A stretch of DNA of 26,468 nucleotides. Source: Odoribacter sp. UBA944. GTDB taxonomy: Bacteria > Bacteroidota > Bacteroidia > Bacteroidales > Marinifilaceae. A program made the translations under genes and the position numbers. Under the pieces are notes generated by a model. The model was not told where the DNA came from. It worked only from the letters and a program-made list of their open reading frames with translations, and did not search any database. Location: assembly GCA_002293375.1 (NCBI GenBank), contig DBDA01000028.1, forward strand, positions 1 through 26,468, given 5' to 3'. Positions 1 to 7,365 of this stretch are shown here, piece by piece (within the stretch, counting starts at the first letter, position 1; every line of letters begins with the position of its first letter).

Positions 1-40
1 CCCGGAGAACTTCCCGGATCTTTGCCGGACGTAGCGATTA

Positions 41-1078
41 TCAAGGAGTTATGATCCCGCCGCCGAGCAACCGCTCCCGGCTGTACAGGGCGGCCGGCTG
101 ACCGGGAGCAACCGCCCAGGCGGGCGAAGAGAGCCGGACCTGCAAGGTGCCGTCCGGTTGTTGTGTAACTTGTACAGGCCCTTCCGGATTCTGTCCGATC
201 CCCCGGACCTTCACTTCGAGATCGTCGTGCCGGATATCACCGGGGTTGATCAGGTTGACACTGCCCAGCAGCAGTTCGCCGGAGAAGAGTTGCTCTTTGC
301 TGTCCACGATCAGTTTGTTGGCGGCAGTATCCAAAGCCGCTACATACATCGGCTGTCCGTTCCGGAGCGGTACCTCTCTTTTTTGTCCGACGGTGTAGTT
401 CAACAGGCCGGAGTGGTGTCCAAGCGAATTTCCCGCCCGGTCGGTGATCTCTCCCGGAAGAGTTCCCGCACCGGCCGGATCGGCGGAACGGATAAAATCC
501 CGGTAGTCCCGGCCTTGCAGAAAACAGATTCCCATGCTTTCCGGTTGGCCGGAAAAAACGGGATAGCCCCGGCCGGCCACAAAGAGGCGAACCTCTTTTT
601 TGGTGAGATCGCCCAGCGGCATAACGGCGCGTGCGAGTAACTCTCTTTTCAGGCCCCAGAGAAAATACGATTGGTCCTTTTCCCTGTCTTTCCCTTTGTA
701 GATGTAGGGCGTTCCGTTGTAGTCCCGGACGCGGATGTAGTGTCCCGTCGCTATTTTATCTATGCCCTGCCTGTCCGCCGCCTCCTGCAGAAGGCGCCAT
801 TTGACCGCATTGTTGCAATAGGCACAGGGATTGGGGGTGTACCCGTTCCGATAGTCGCGGATAAAGGGCTGGACCACTTCCCGGTCGAAGAGCTCCCGAC
901 CATCTACACAAGCCAACTCCATGTTGCGCTCCGAGCAAAAACGAAGCAGCCCGGCAGAGGGCCCGGCGCCGGAGAGGCGCAGGTGAACGGCTGTTACTTC
1001 ATAGCCTTGATCCTGCAACAACAAAGCGGCGGCGACACTGTCTACCCCGCCGCTCATTCCCAGTACTATGTGCTTCAT
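41..1078 (-). CDS. mnmA: tRNA 2-thiouridylase MnmA
   Basis: The 345-residue product is an MnmA-type tRNA U34 2-thiouridylase, a cytoplasmic enzyme that adenylates U34 of Lys, Glu and Gln tRNAs and inserts sulfur from a persulfide relay. The N terminus has the PP-loop SGGVDS at residues 9-14. The two family cysteines are present: C88 in NPCAYCN (the usual form is NPxxxCN) and C185 in SMGICFLQ. TGHY near 111-114 and a beta-rich C-terminal part also fit. It is slightly shorter than the E. coli enzyme (368 residues). The start at 1078 is chosen because MKHIVLGMSGG begins directly at the PP-loop; the open frame runs further upstream but only through the neighbouring gene. It starts two bases after the spmAB stop and is the last gene of the operon. 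Bacteroidetes often carry more than one MnmA, so this may be one paralogue. Confidence 0.93.
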   Translation of the reverse strand: MKHIVLGMSGGVDSVAAALLLQDQGYEVTAVHLRLSGAGPSAGLLRFCSERNMELACVDGRELFDREVVQPFIRDYRNGYTPNPCAYCNNAVKWRLLQEAADRQGIDKIATGHYIRVRDYNGTPYIYKGKDREKDQSYFLWGLKRELLARAVMPLGDLTKKEVRLFVAGRGYPVFSGQPESMGICFLQGRDYRDFIRSADPAGAGTLPGEITDRAGNSLGHHSGLLNYTVGQKREVPLRNGQPMYVAALDTAANKLIVDSKEQLFSGELLLGSVNLINPGDIRHDDLEVKVRGIGQNPEGPVQVTQQPDGTLQVRLSSPAWAVAPGQPAALYSRERLLGGGIITP

Positions 1079-1080
1079 CG

Positions 1081-2313
1081 TCAGGCAAAGAAGAGATAGG
1101 CCATTGCGATGGCGGCCAGGATTCCGGCCAGGTCTGCAATGAGGCCGCAGGGGATGGCGTGACGGGTGTTTTTGATCCCTACCGCCCCAAAGTAGACCGC
1201 AATGATGTAAAAGGTGGTATCGGTAGCTCCCTGAAAAATGGAGGACAAACGGCCGGCAAAGGAGTCGGCCCCGCAGGTTTGCATGGTTTCGACCATCATG
1301 CCGCGGGCGCCACTGCCGCTCAGGGGTTTCATCAGGGCGGTGGGGAGCGCTTCCACAAAATCGGTCCGCCCGCCCAATGCTTCCACGACCCAACGGATCC
1401 CGTCCAGCAAGGCGTCCATGGCACCGGAAGCCCGAAATACCCCGATGGCTACCAGTATGGCGATCAGGTAGGGGATGATCTTGACCGCGGTCGAAAAGCC
1501 CGATTTGGCCCCTTCGATGAAAGCGTTGTATACGTGAACTTTCCGGATGAAAGCCATGGTGATAAAAGAGATGATGATGGAGAAGAGAATGACGCTGCTG
1601 GCGATGTTGGAGAGGGTGGCGATGCGCTCCTTGTCCAACGTGGAGAAGTACCAGATGGCCAAACCGATCAATGCCGTGCCGCCCAGAAGGTATCCCAGGA
1701 TCACCCGGTTGAAGAGGTTGATCTTTTGCCAGAGGGCTACGACGATCAGGCCGGCCAGCGTGGAGAAGTAGGTGGCCAACAGGATCGGGATAAAGATATC
1801 TGCCGGATTGGCTGCTCCCAATTGCGCCCGGTAGACCATGATGGATACGGGGACAATGGTCAGGCCGGAGGTGTTCAACACCAGAAACATGATCTGGGCG
1901 TTGGAGGCCGTCTCTTTCCGGGGGTTGCTCTCCTGCATCTGTTGCATGGCCCGCAACCCGATCGGGGTGGCAGCGTTGTCTAAGCCGAGCATGTTGGCGG
2001 CTATGTTCATGGTGATGGAGGAGTAGGCCGGGCTGTTGGCCGGAAGTTCCGGAAAGAGGCGCCTGAACAGCGGGCGGATGACCCACGAAAGGGCTTCCAC
2101 AGCCCCTCCCCGCTCCCCAATCTTCATCAGTCCCATCCAAAGGGTCAGAATACCTGTCAGGCCGAGGGAAATTTCAAAACCGGTGCGGGAAGAGTCGAAA
2201 GTCGCTTTGACCAAGGCACCGAAAACTTCGGTATCCCCGAAAGCAAGTGATTTCACCACCGCCGTGGCGAAGGCGATCAGAAAGAAAAATATCCAAATGT
2301 AGTTCAGTACCAT
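1081..2313 (-). CDS. Fused SpmA-SpmB nucleoside-recognition (Gate domain) membrane protein
   Basis: The 410-residue polytopic membrane protein joins SpmA-like and SpmB-like halves. The first half contains the conserved stretch NMLGLDNAATPIGLRAM; the second contains SGSGARGMM and FQGATDTTFYIIAVYFGAVG. Each half corresponds to a Gate (nucleoside recognition) domain. In Bacillus the separate SpmA and SpmB act in spore core dehydration, but non-sporing Bacteroidetes carry the fused form and its role there is not known to me; small-molecule transport is plausible. Its ATG overlaps the folD stop by one base (TGATG), so translation is probably coupled, and mnmA follows after two bases. Confidence 0.88.
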   Translation of the reverse strand: MVLNYIWIFFFLIAFATAVVKSLAFGDTEVFGALVKATFDSSRTGFEISLGLTGILTLWMGLMKIGERGGAVEALSWVIRPLFRRLFPELPANSPAYSSITMNIAANMLGLDNAATPIGLRAMQQMQESNPRKETASNAQIMFLVLNTSGLTIVPVSIMVYRAQLGAANPADIFIPILLATYFSTLAGLIVVALWQKINLFNRVILGYLLGGTALIGLAIWYFSTLDKERIATLSNIASSVILFSIIISFITMAFIRKVHVYNAFIEGAKSGFSTAVKIIPYLIAILVAIGVFRASGAMDALLDGIRWVVEALGGRTDFVEALPTALMKPLSGSGARGMMVETMQTCGADSFAGRLSSIFQGATDTTFYIIAVYFGAVGIKNTRHAIPCGLIADLAGILAAIAMAYLFFA

Positions 2314-3194
2314 CAGGGGTTCGCTTTCTGTTGGGCAGCCAACAGGGTGTTTTGCAGCAAGGAGACAATGGTCATGGGGCCGACCCCTCCGGGTACGGGC
2401 GTAATGTAGGAACAGCGGGGGGCTACCTGCTCGAAATCGACGTCCCCGACCAGGCGGAAACCCGATGCAGTTTTGTCGGAAGGCACCCGGTGGATGCCAA
2501 CGTCAATGATCACGGCGCCCTCTTTGACCATGTCGGCCGTCACAAAGTGCGGCTTGCCTATGGCAACGATCAGGATGTCGGCTTGTAATGTGTACGCTTT
2601 GATGTTTTGGGTCCGGCTGTGGCAAAGGGTGACGGTACAGTCAGCATGTTCCTCTTTGCGCGACATCAGGATGGAGACCGGTGTGCCGACAATGTTGCTC
2701 CGGCCGATCACTACACAATGTTTGCCGCGGGTCGGAATGCGGTACCGTTTCAGCAATTCGACTATACCGGCTGGGGTGGCCGGCAGGTAGGCCGGCAGTC
2801 CCGTCACCATTTTTCCGACGTTAAAGGGGTGGAACCCGTCCACGTCTTTCGCCGGGTCAATGGCTAACAAGATCCGTTGTTCCGAGATGTGGGCGGGCAG
2901 CGGCAACTGCACAATGTAACCGTCCACGTCCGGGTCGGCGTTTAACTTGCCGATCACTTCCAGTAATTGCGCTTCGGTAATCTCTTCGGAGTAACGGCAT
3001 TCGGTACTTTTTATGCCGATTTCCCGGCAAGCCCTGACTTTAGCGGCGACGTAGGTTTCGCTGGCCGGGTCGTTTCCCACCAGCACCGCTGCCAGGTGGG
3101 GGATTTTTTTCCCGGCTGCCTGTATCTTTTGCACCTCGTCCGCCAACTCTTGTTTGATCTGGGCCGAAGTCTTTTTTCCGTCTATTAACTCCAT
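2313..3194 (-). CDS. folD: Bifunctional methylenetetrahydrofolate dehydrogenase/cyclohydrolase FolD
   Basis: The 293-residue protein matches FolD, which interconverts 5,10-methylene-, 5,10-methenyl- and 10-formyl-tetrahydrofolate in the cytoplasm. Signatures in order: SETYVAAKVRAC near residues 45-56 with the catalytic Tyr and Lys, VQLPLP near 95-100, the Rossmann segment GRSNIVGTPVSILM near 165-178, and the C-terminal TPVPGGVGPMTIVSLLQNT. The length is normal for the family. The gene starts nine bases after the ffh stop codon and its own stop overlaps the start of the SpmA-SpmB gene, so it is an internal operon gene. No oddity seen. Confidence 0.96.
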   Translation of the reverse strand: MELIDGKKTSAQIKQELADEVQKIQAAGKKIPHLAAVLVGNDPASETYVAAKVRACREIGIKSTECRYSEEITEAQLLEVIGKLNADPDVDGYIVQLPLPAHISEQRILLAIDPAKDVDGFHPFNVGKMVTGLPAYLPATPAGIVELLKRYRIPTRGKHCVVIGRSNIVGTPVSILMSRKEEHADCTVTLCHSRTQNIKAYTLQADILIVAIGKPHFVTADMVKEGAVIIDVGIHRVPSDKTASGFRLVGDVDFEQVAPRCSYITPVPGGVGPMTIVSLLQNTLLAAQQKANP

Positions 3195-3203
3195 GAATTT
3201 CCG

Positions 3204-4514
3204 TTATTTTTTACGCATCATTTTTCCGCCTCCCGCAAACGCCTTCATCATCTTTTTGGACTCCTCAAACTGCTTCAGCAAGCGATTCACCTCCTGTACG
3301 GTGGTCCCGCTCCCTTCCGCAATGCGTTTTCTGCGGGAACCGTTGAGGATGTCGGGCATTTCGCGCTCTTTCGGCGTCATGGAGTGGATGATCGCCTCTA
3401 CGCCCTTGAAAGCGTCGTCGTCGATGTCCATGTTTTTCAATGCTTTACCGACCCCCGGGATCATGGAAGCCAGGTCTTTGATGTTCCCCATCTTTTTGAT
3501 TTGCTGGATCTGGCTCAGGAAGTCGTTGAAATCGAACTGGTTTTTGGAGATTTTTTTCTGGAGTTTCCGGGCCTCTTCGGCGTCGAATTGTTCCTGGGCT
3601 TTTTCTACCAAAGAGACGATGTCCCCCATCCCCAGGATCCGGTCGGCCATACGCTGCGGATGGAACACATCCACTGCGTCCAATTTCTCCCCGGTCCCGA
3701 CAAACTTGATGGGTTTTTCCACCACCGTCCGGATGGAAAGGGCCGCACCGCCGCGGGTATCCCCGTCCAATTTGGTCAGGACGACTCCGTCAAAGTTCAG
3801 GCGTTCGTTAAATTCCCGGGCCGTGTTCACGGCATCCTGCCCGGTCATGGAGTCAACGACAAAGAGGATCTCTCCCGGCTCGATGGCTTTTTTGACCGCC
3901 GCAATCTCCTGCATCATCTGTTCGTCGATGGCCAAACGGCCGGCTGTGTCGACAATGACTACGTCGTTCCCGTCCAAACGCGCTTTTTTGATGGCGTCCT
4001 GCGCGATTTTCACGGGGTCTTTGGAGTTTTCATCGGTGTATACGGGTACGCCGATCTGGTCCCCCAGTACTTTTAACTGTTCGATGGCAGCCGGACGGTA
4101 GACGTCGCCCGCCACCAATAAGGGCTTTTTCCCCCGCTTGCTTTTCAGCAGATTGGCCAGTTTACCAGAGAAGGTGGTTTTACCGGAGCCTTGCAAGCCG
4201 GCCATCAGGATCACGGCCGGATTTCCTTTTAACTGGATGTCTGCGTGGGAGCCTCCCATCAACTCCGCCAGTTCGTCGTGTACGATCTTGACCATCATCT
4301 GCCCCGGCTTGACGGCGGTCAGTACGTTCATTCCCAAGGCTTTTTCTTTGACCTTGTTGGTGAAATCCTTGGCTATTTTGTAGTTGACGTCGGCATCCAG
4401 CAAGGCGCGCCGCACCTCTTTCAGCGTCTCCGCAACATTTATTTCCGTGATCTTTCCCTGGCCTTTCAGAAGTTTGAACGACCGTTCCAGTTTCTCCGAC
4501 AGATTCTCAAACAT
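3204..4514 (-). CDS. ffh: Signal recognition particle GTPase Ffh
   Basis: The 436-residue protein is Ffh (SRP54), which binds signal sequences of nascent membrane proteins with 4.5S RNA and delivers the ribosome to FtsY. The order is N domain (MFENLSEKLERSF onward), G domain with P-loop GLQGSGKTT, DTAGRLA and TKLDGD, and a methionine-rich M domain ending in GGGKMMRKK. The start at 4514 is preferred over an upstream in-frame ATG at 4643 because homologues begin with MFE(N/S)LS and because a near-perfect promoter lies at 4536-4566, inside the longer reading. It heads the ffh-folD-spmAB-mnmA operon. Confidence 0.96.
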   Translation of the reverse strand: MFENLSEKLERSFKLLKGQGKITEINVAETLKEVRRALLDADVNYKIAKDFTNKVKEKALGMNVLTAVKPGQMMVKIVHDELAELMGGSHADIQLKGNPAVILMAGLQGSGKTTFSGKLANLLKSKRGKKPLLVAGDVYRPAAIEQLKVLGDQIGVPVYTDENSKDPVKIAQDAIKKARLDGNDVVIVDTAGRLAIDEQMMQEIAAVKKAIEPGEILFVVDSMTGQDAVNTAREFNERLNFDGVVLTKLDGDTRGGAALSIRTVVEKPIKFVGTGEKLDAVDVFHPQRMADRILGMGDIVSLVEKAQEQFDAEEARKLQKKISKNQFDFNDFLSQIQQIKKMGNIKDLASMIPGVGKALKNMDIDDDAFKGVEAIIHSMTPKEREMPDILNGSRRKRIAEGSGTTVQEVNRLLKQFEESKKMMKAFAGGGKMMRKK

Positions 4515-4535
4515 GGTTTCTTTTATTTTTGCGTG

Positions 4536-4566
4536 CAAAGTTAAAAAACTTCGCCGGAACCGCAAA
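4536..4566 (-). promoter_or_regulatory. Bacteroidetes-type promoter of the ffh operon
   Basis: On the minus strand TTTG (4566-4563), a 19-base spacer and TAACTTTG (4543-4536) match the Bacteroidetes housekeeping consensus TTTG-N19-TAnnTTTG. Transcription would start near 4529, giving a leader of about 15 bases before the ffh ATG at 4514. This supports the short Ffh start. Confidence 0.75.
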
Positions 4567-5189
4567 AAAGGTGTTTGTCCGGACAGAGTAAATGCACGAA
4601 ATTTATACTTTGCAATTGCGTTCCTTGTACCGCTCCGTGGCATTGTCCTTTGGAGCGTGTCTCCACAACGGTTGTCTATCCCTTTTCGTTCGCTGGAATC
4701 CTAACCGCCTCCCTCCCTTCGGTCAGTCGGCGCCCTTGCAGGGAGCCGGATTCCGGGCGCTCCGAAAAGGCAAGACAACAATCGTTGTTCCCGCCAATGC
4801 TCCAAAAGGATCAATACCCCTGCACTCATGCAAGGCTGTCTGTCATTCAAGCGAAAAAATGGAATGGTGTTTCCGAACATTTTCCCGGAGAGATATCGTT
4901 GCCAGGACGCACTAAGCGAAGGCGTGTTGATTTCCGAAAGCGTGGTCGGGAGCGGCGAATTGTTTACTTGCGCCGATTGAGCGCCCGGAATCCGCTCTGC
5001 TCGACGAAGGAGCAAAGCGAGTGAGGAGGTTGCGGATTCCAGCGAAAGCCGGGGCTTAGTGAACCGCCGCGGAGACCGCTTCCGGAAATAACAGGCCGAA
5101 GCGATAGCGGAAAAAGAACAAAGAAATGAAATTCGAAAGGCAAAATCTGCCATGACCTCTACTAAATACCCCTTTTCCCCTCCTAACTA
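4567..5189. other. Intergenic stretch without a convincing gene
   Basis: About 620 bases between the divergent ffh and lipoprotein promoters. Open frames exist on both strands, for example 4701-5153 minus, but their translations are low-complexity, rich in Ser, Arg and Pro, and match no family I know. The stretch contains the inverted hairpin units described separately at 4689-5046. I see no tRNA or rRNA signature. Confidence 0.5.
4689..5046. repeat. Pair of inverted hairpin units (BIME-like)
   Basis: Two related units of about 70 bases face each other across 216 bases. The outer block TTCGCTGGAATCC (4689-4701) is perfectly inverted at 5034-5046. The inner block CGGATTCCGGGCGCTC (4747-4762) is perfectly inverted at 4979-4994. 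Within each unit GGAATCC and GGATTCC can pair, so each unit can fold on its own. The arrangement recalls paired REP/BIME repeats. Whether copies occur elsewhere in the genome cannot be seen here. Confidence 0.6.
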
Positions 5190-5220
5190 TTTTCCAGAAC
5201 TACCCTTTTGTGTAACTTTG
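5190..5220 (+). promoter_or_regulatory. Probable promoter of the lipoprotein gene
   Basis: TAACTTTG at 5213-5220 is an exact TAnnTTTG element. Nineteen bases upstream is TTTT (5190-5193), a one-base departure from TTTG. The predicted transcript would have an AT-rich leader of about 70 bases before the ATG at 5299. Confidence 0.55.
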
Positions 5221-5298
5221 CAGTTGAATTGCAAATTTGCACACTCACAGTGAATATAGCAAAGAGTTCTATACAATCATAATATAAAAATATGACCT

Positions 5299-5790
5299 AT
5301 GAAAACAATCAAATTTTTAGCTATTATCCTTGCAAGTAGTTTGATTAATGGTTGTGCACCGCTTAGAGTCGCTACGACCGTAAATAACGGCAATATTAAA
5401 GAGTATAAATATGTTTTGATTTCTCCGACAGAAACCTTAACATCAAGTACAGGATCGGTTTATGGGGGGAATTATGTTGCATATGGGTCGACAACAACTA
5501 GAAGTGTCAATCCGGGTGATATTATTGCAGGAATACTATCGAAAGAGGGATTTATTGTATTGTCGGAATTAAGGCCTGAATTAGTCGAAGAAACCCTAAT
5601 CGTAAATTATGGAGAAAGCGGCAGAAGAAATCGGGGATTGGGGTATACAATTGAAGTCACAATACAATTTATTTCCGCAAAATCATATACGCTAATCTGT
5701 TCTAGCACAGCAGAAGGACAAGGAGAAACAGAGGCAGATGATATCAGACAGGCAATAACCCGTAGTTTGTCGGCCATATTGGAAAAATAG
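5299..5790 (+). CDS. Small secreted lipoprotein of unknown function
   Basis: The 163-residue product begins with a lipoprotein signal peptide: MKTIK, a hydrophobic stretch, then a lipobox ending in INGC with the lipidated cysteine at C19. The mature part is polar and looks mostly beta-structured, with a Gly/Ser/Thr-rich segment around residues 50-75 (GSVYGGNYVAYGS, TTTRSVNPGD) and a helical C-terminal end (ADDIRQAITRSLSAILEK). I do not recognise a named family. It is probably anchored in the outer or inner membrane facing the periplasm. It stands alone behind its own promoter and runs convergent to the deacylase gene, with 25 bases between the stop codons. Its base composition is more AT-rich than its neighbours. 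Confidence 0.75.
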   Translation: MKTIKFLAIILASSLINGCAPLRVATTVNNGNIKEYKYVLISPTETLTSSTGSVYGGNYVAYGSTTTRSVNPGDIIAGILSKEGFIVLSELRPELVEETLIVNYGESGRRNRGLGYTIEVTIQFISAKSYTLICSSTAEGQGETEADDIRQAITRSLSAILEK

Positions 5791-5815
5791 CAAAATATAT
5801 CCGGTACCGGTATCT

Positions 5816-6307
5816 TCAATAGAGGGAGATCCATTCGTAGCTGTTCCCGGTAGAATCGAGAAAGCGGATAAAATCTTCTGTTTTGATGGCCAGTGAAGCC
5901 CGGTTGTCGTTGGGGTGGAAGGAGAGTTTCCCGGCTTTGCGCAGGTTTTCGTCGAGAAAGAGGTATACGTGATGATCAGTGTCGTTGATCAAACCGAACG
6001 GGCTGACCGAACCCGGTTGTAAGCCGAGGTAGCGCTGCATCCGCTCCGGAGAGGCAAAGGAGAGTTTTCCCTGTTTCAGGTGTTGCTCCAGGTCGCGAAT
6101 GGCCAGCGTTTGGTCGCAATGGAAAACGACCAGGTAGTGGCGGTTGCCTTTGTGGTTCCGGAAAAAAAGGTTCTTGCAATGGGTGCTATCCAATTCTGTC
6201 CAGTACCGGCGGGCAATCTCAACGGTCGGGGCTTCCGGGTGCTCCAGATAATCGAAGGCGATCCCCAACGCCTCCAAAGCTGCATATACCTGTTCCTGTC
6301 CTATCAT
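5816..6307 (-). CDS. YbaK/ProX-type aminoacyl-tRNA deacylase
   Basis: The 163-residue protein matches the free-standing YbaK/EbsC-domain editing enzymes of the ProX/PrdX group, which hydrolyse mischarged tRNAPro (often Ala-tRNAPro) in the cytoplasm. Recognisable parts are LEHPEAPTVE near residues 21-30, THCKNLFFRNHKGNRHYLV near 42-60 with the family lysine, LSFASPERMQRYLGL, and SVSPFGLIND near 100-109. The C-terminal SFHPNDNRASLAIKTEDFIRFL also fits. The length is typical. The gene begins 15 bases after the radical SAM gene and is probably co-transcribed with it. The exact substrate is inferred from the family. Confidence 0.88.
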   Translation of the reverse strand: MIGQEQVYAALEALGIAFDYLEHPEAPTVEIARRYWTELDSTHCKNLFFRNHKGNRHYLVVFHCDQTLAIRDLEQHLKQGKLSFASPERMQRYLGLQPGSVSPFGLINDTDHHVYLFLDENLRKAGKLSFHPNDNRASLAIKTEDFIRFLDSTGNSYEWISLY

Positions 6308-6322
6308 TTTCCAAAACTAAAC

Positions 6323-7240
6323 TTAAACAAAAAACTTCCCCTGCCAACTGTCCGACTCCCGCAGCCGTTTGTCCACTTTTGCCGTAAATTCGTGGTTTTT
6401 CGCCCCCCATTTCGGGGCCAGCAACCAGGTGTCCGGCGTCTGATTGACGAACCGCTCCAGGTAGATATCCGGATGGATCCGTTCAATCACCTGCACGATA
6501 AAATCCAGGTATTCGTCCTCCGTATAGAGGCGGAACCGCTCCGGATGTTGCCGCCAGGTTTCCGCCATCGGCGTCCCGGCGATGATCTGCAATTGGTGCA
6601 GTTTCAAGACGTGAAGCGGTAAGCGTGCCAAGGCCGACACCCCTTCCAGCATCGAGGCAGGCTCTTCTCCCGGCAGGCCGAAAATGAGGTGCGCCCCCGT
6701 GCGGATACCCCGCTCCGCCGTCATTCGGATGGCCCGCTCCGCCTCTGCGTAGGTGTGCCCGCGGCGAATGCTCCGCAATACCTCTTCGTTGACAGATTCC
6801 ACACCGTATTCTATACAGACGTACCGCTCCTTCGCCAAGGTTGCGATGTAATCCAGTATCTCTTCGCTGACCGCGTCGGGGCGGGTAGCGATCACCAACC
6901 CTACCACCCCGGGAAACGCCAGGGCCTCTCCGTACCGGGCCTTTAATACCTCCAACGGCGCGTATGTATTGGAATAGGCCTGAAAGTAGGCCAGGTAGCG
7001 CTGCCCCTTGTATTTCGCAAAGAAACGCGCCCCCTCCTGCAATTGGGAGGTGATGCTCCCCGCCTCCCGGCAATAGGCCGGATTGAAGCTTTCGTTGTTG
7101 CAATAGGTGCAGCCGCCGCTCCCTTTGGTGCCATCCCGGTTCGGGCAGGAAAACCCTCCGTCCAGGGAGAGTTTTTGCACCCGCTCCCCGAAATGTTCCC
7201 TGAAAAACCGGGCAAGTTCCCTGTAACGCTTCGCTTCCAT
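6323..7240 (-). CDS. TIGR01212/YhcC-family radical SAM protein
   Basis: The 305-residue protein is a radical SAM enzyme of the TIGR01212 (YhcC-like) family. The cluster motif is C32-x11-C44-x2-C47 within FSCPNRDGTKGSGGCTYCNN, the spacing typical of this family rather than plain CxxxCxxC. Also present are YFQAYSNTYAP, ATRPDAV, EYGVES and HLIFGLPGE. The family's substrate is not established; a role in RNA or sulfur-related modification is only a guess. The start at 7240 is preferred because homologues begin about ten residues before FGERVxKLSL. An in-frame ATG at 7261 is possible, but the one at 7315 lies upstream of the predicted -7 element. The deacylase gene follows closely. Confidence 0.88.
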   Translation of the reverse strand: MEAKRYRELARFFREHFGERVQKLSLDGGFSCPNRDGTKGSGGCTYCNNESFNPAYCREAGSITSQLQEGARFFAKYKGQRYLAYFQAYSNTYAPLEVLKARYGEALAFPGVVGLVIATRPDAVSEEILDYIATLAKERYVCIEYGVESVNEEVLRSIRRGHTYAEAERAIRMTAERGIRTGAHLIFGLPGEEPASMLEGVSALARLPLHVLKLHQLQIIAGTPMAETWRQHPERFRLYTEDEYLDFIVQVIERIHPDIYLERFVNQTPDTWLLAPKWGAKNHEFTAKVDKRLRESDSWQGKFFV

Positions 7241-7270
7241 AGTTGTTTCGGCCTGTTCCATTCGTGCATA

Positions 7271-7278
7271 CAAAATTA
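7271..7278 (-). promoter_or_regulatory. -7 element for the radical SAM gene
   Basis: The minus strand reads TAATTTTG here, an exact TAnnTTTG match. No clear TTTG is found at the expected upstream distance. Transcription would start near 7264, so the ATG at 7240 has a short leader and the one at 7261 almost none. Confidence 0.45.
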
Positions 7279-7299
7279 GAGAAAATCGGGAATATCGTG

Positions 7300-7330
7300 T
7301 TTTATTTTTCAACATAATGGAGTATCTTTG
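7300..7330 (+). promoter_or_regulatory. Probable ppdK promoter
   Basis: TATCTTTG at 7323-7330 matches TAnnTTTG. TTTT at 7300-7303 sits 19 bases upstream in the place of TTTG. The leader to the ATG at 7366 would be about 28 bases. It lies back to back with the radical SAM promoter. Confidence 0.6.
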
Positions 7331-7365
7331 CCCTCCTGAAAAAATTAACCCTAATCTGATACATT

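Noticed and set aside
1079..2140. Upstream extension of the mnmA frame to 2140
   Set aside because: The added residues are the other-frame shadow of the SpmA-SpmB gene; MnmA homologues start at the PP-loop, as with the ATG at 1078.
4701..5153. 150-residue minus-strand open frame between ffh and the lipoprotein gene
   Set aside because: Its translation has no recognisable domain, is rich in Arg, Ser and Pro, and spans the inverted hairpin units; composition and position suggest a chance frame in a repeat.
5801..5810. CCGGTACCGG palindrome between convergent genes as a terminator
   Set aside because: It has no loop and no T tract; a chance ten-base palindrome is enough to explain it.
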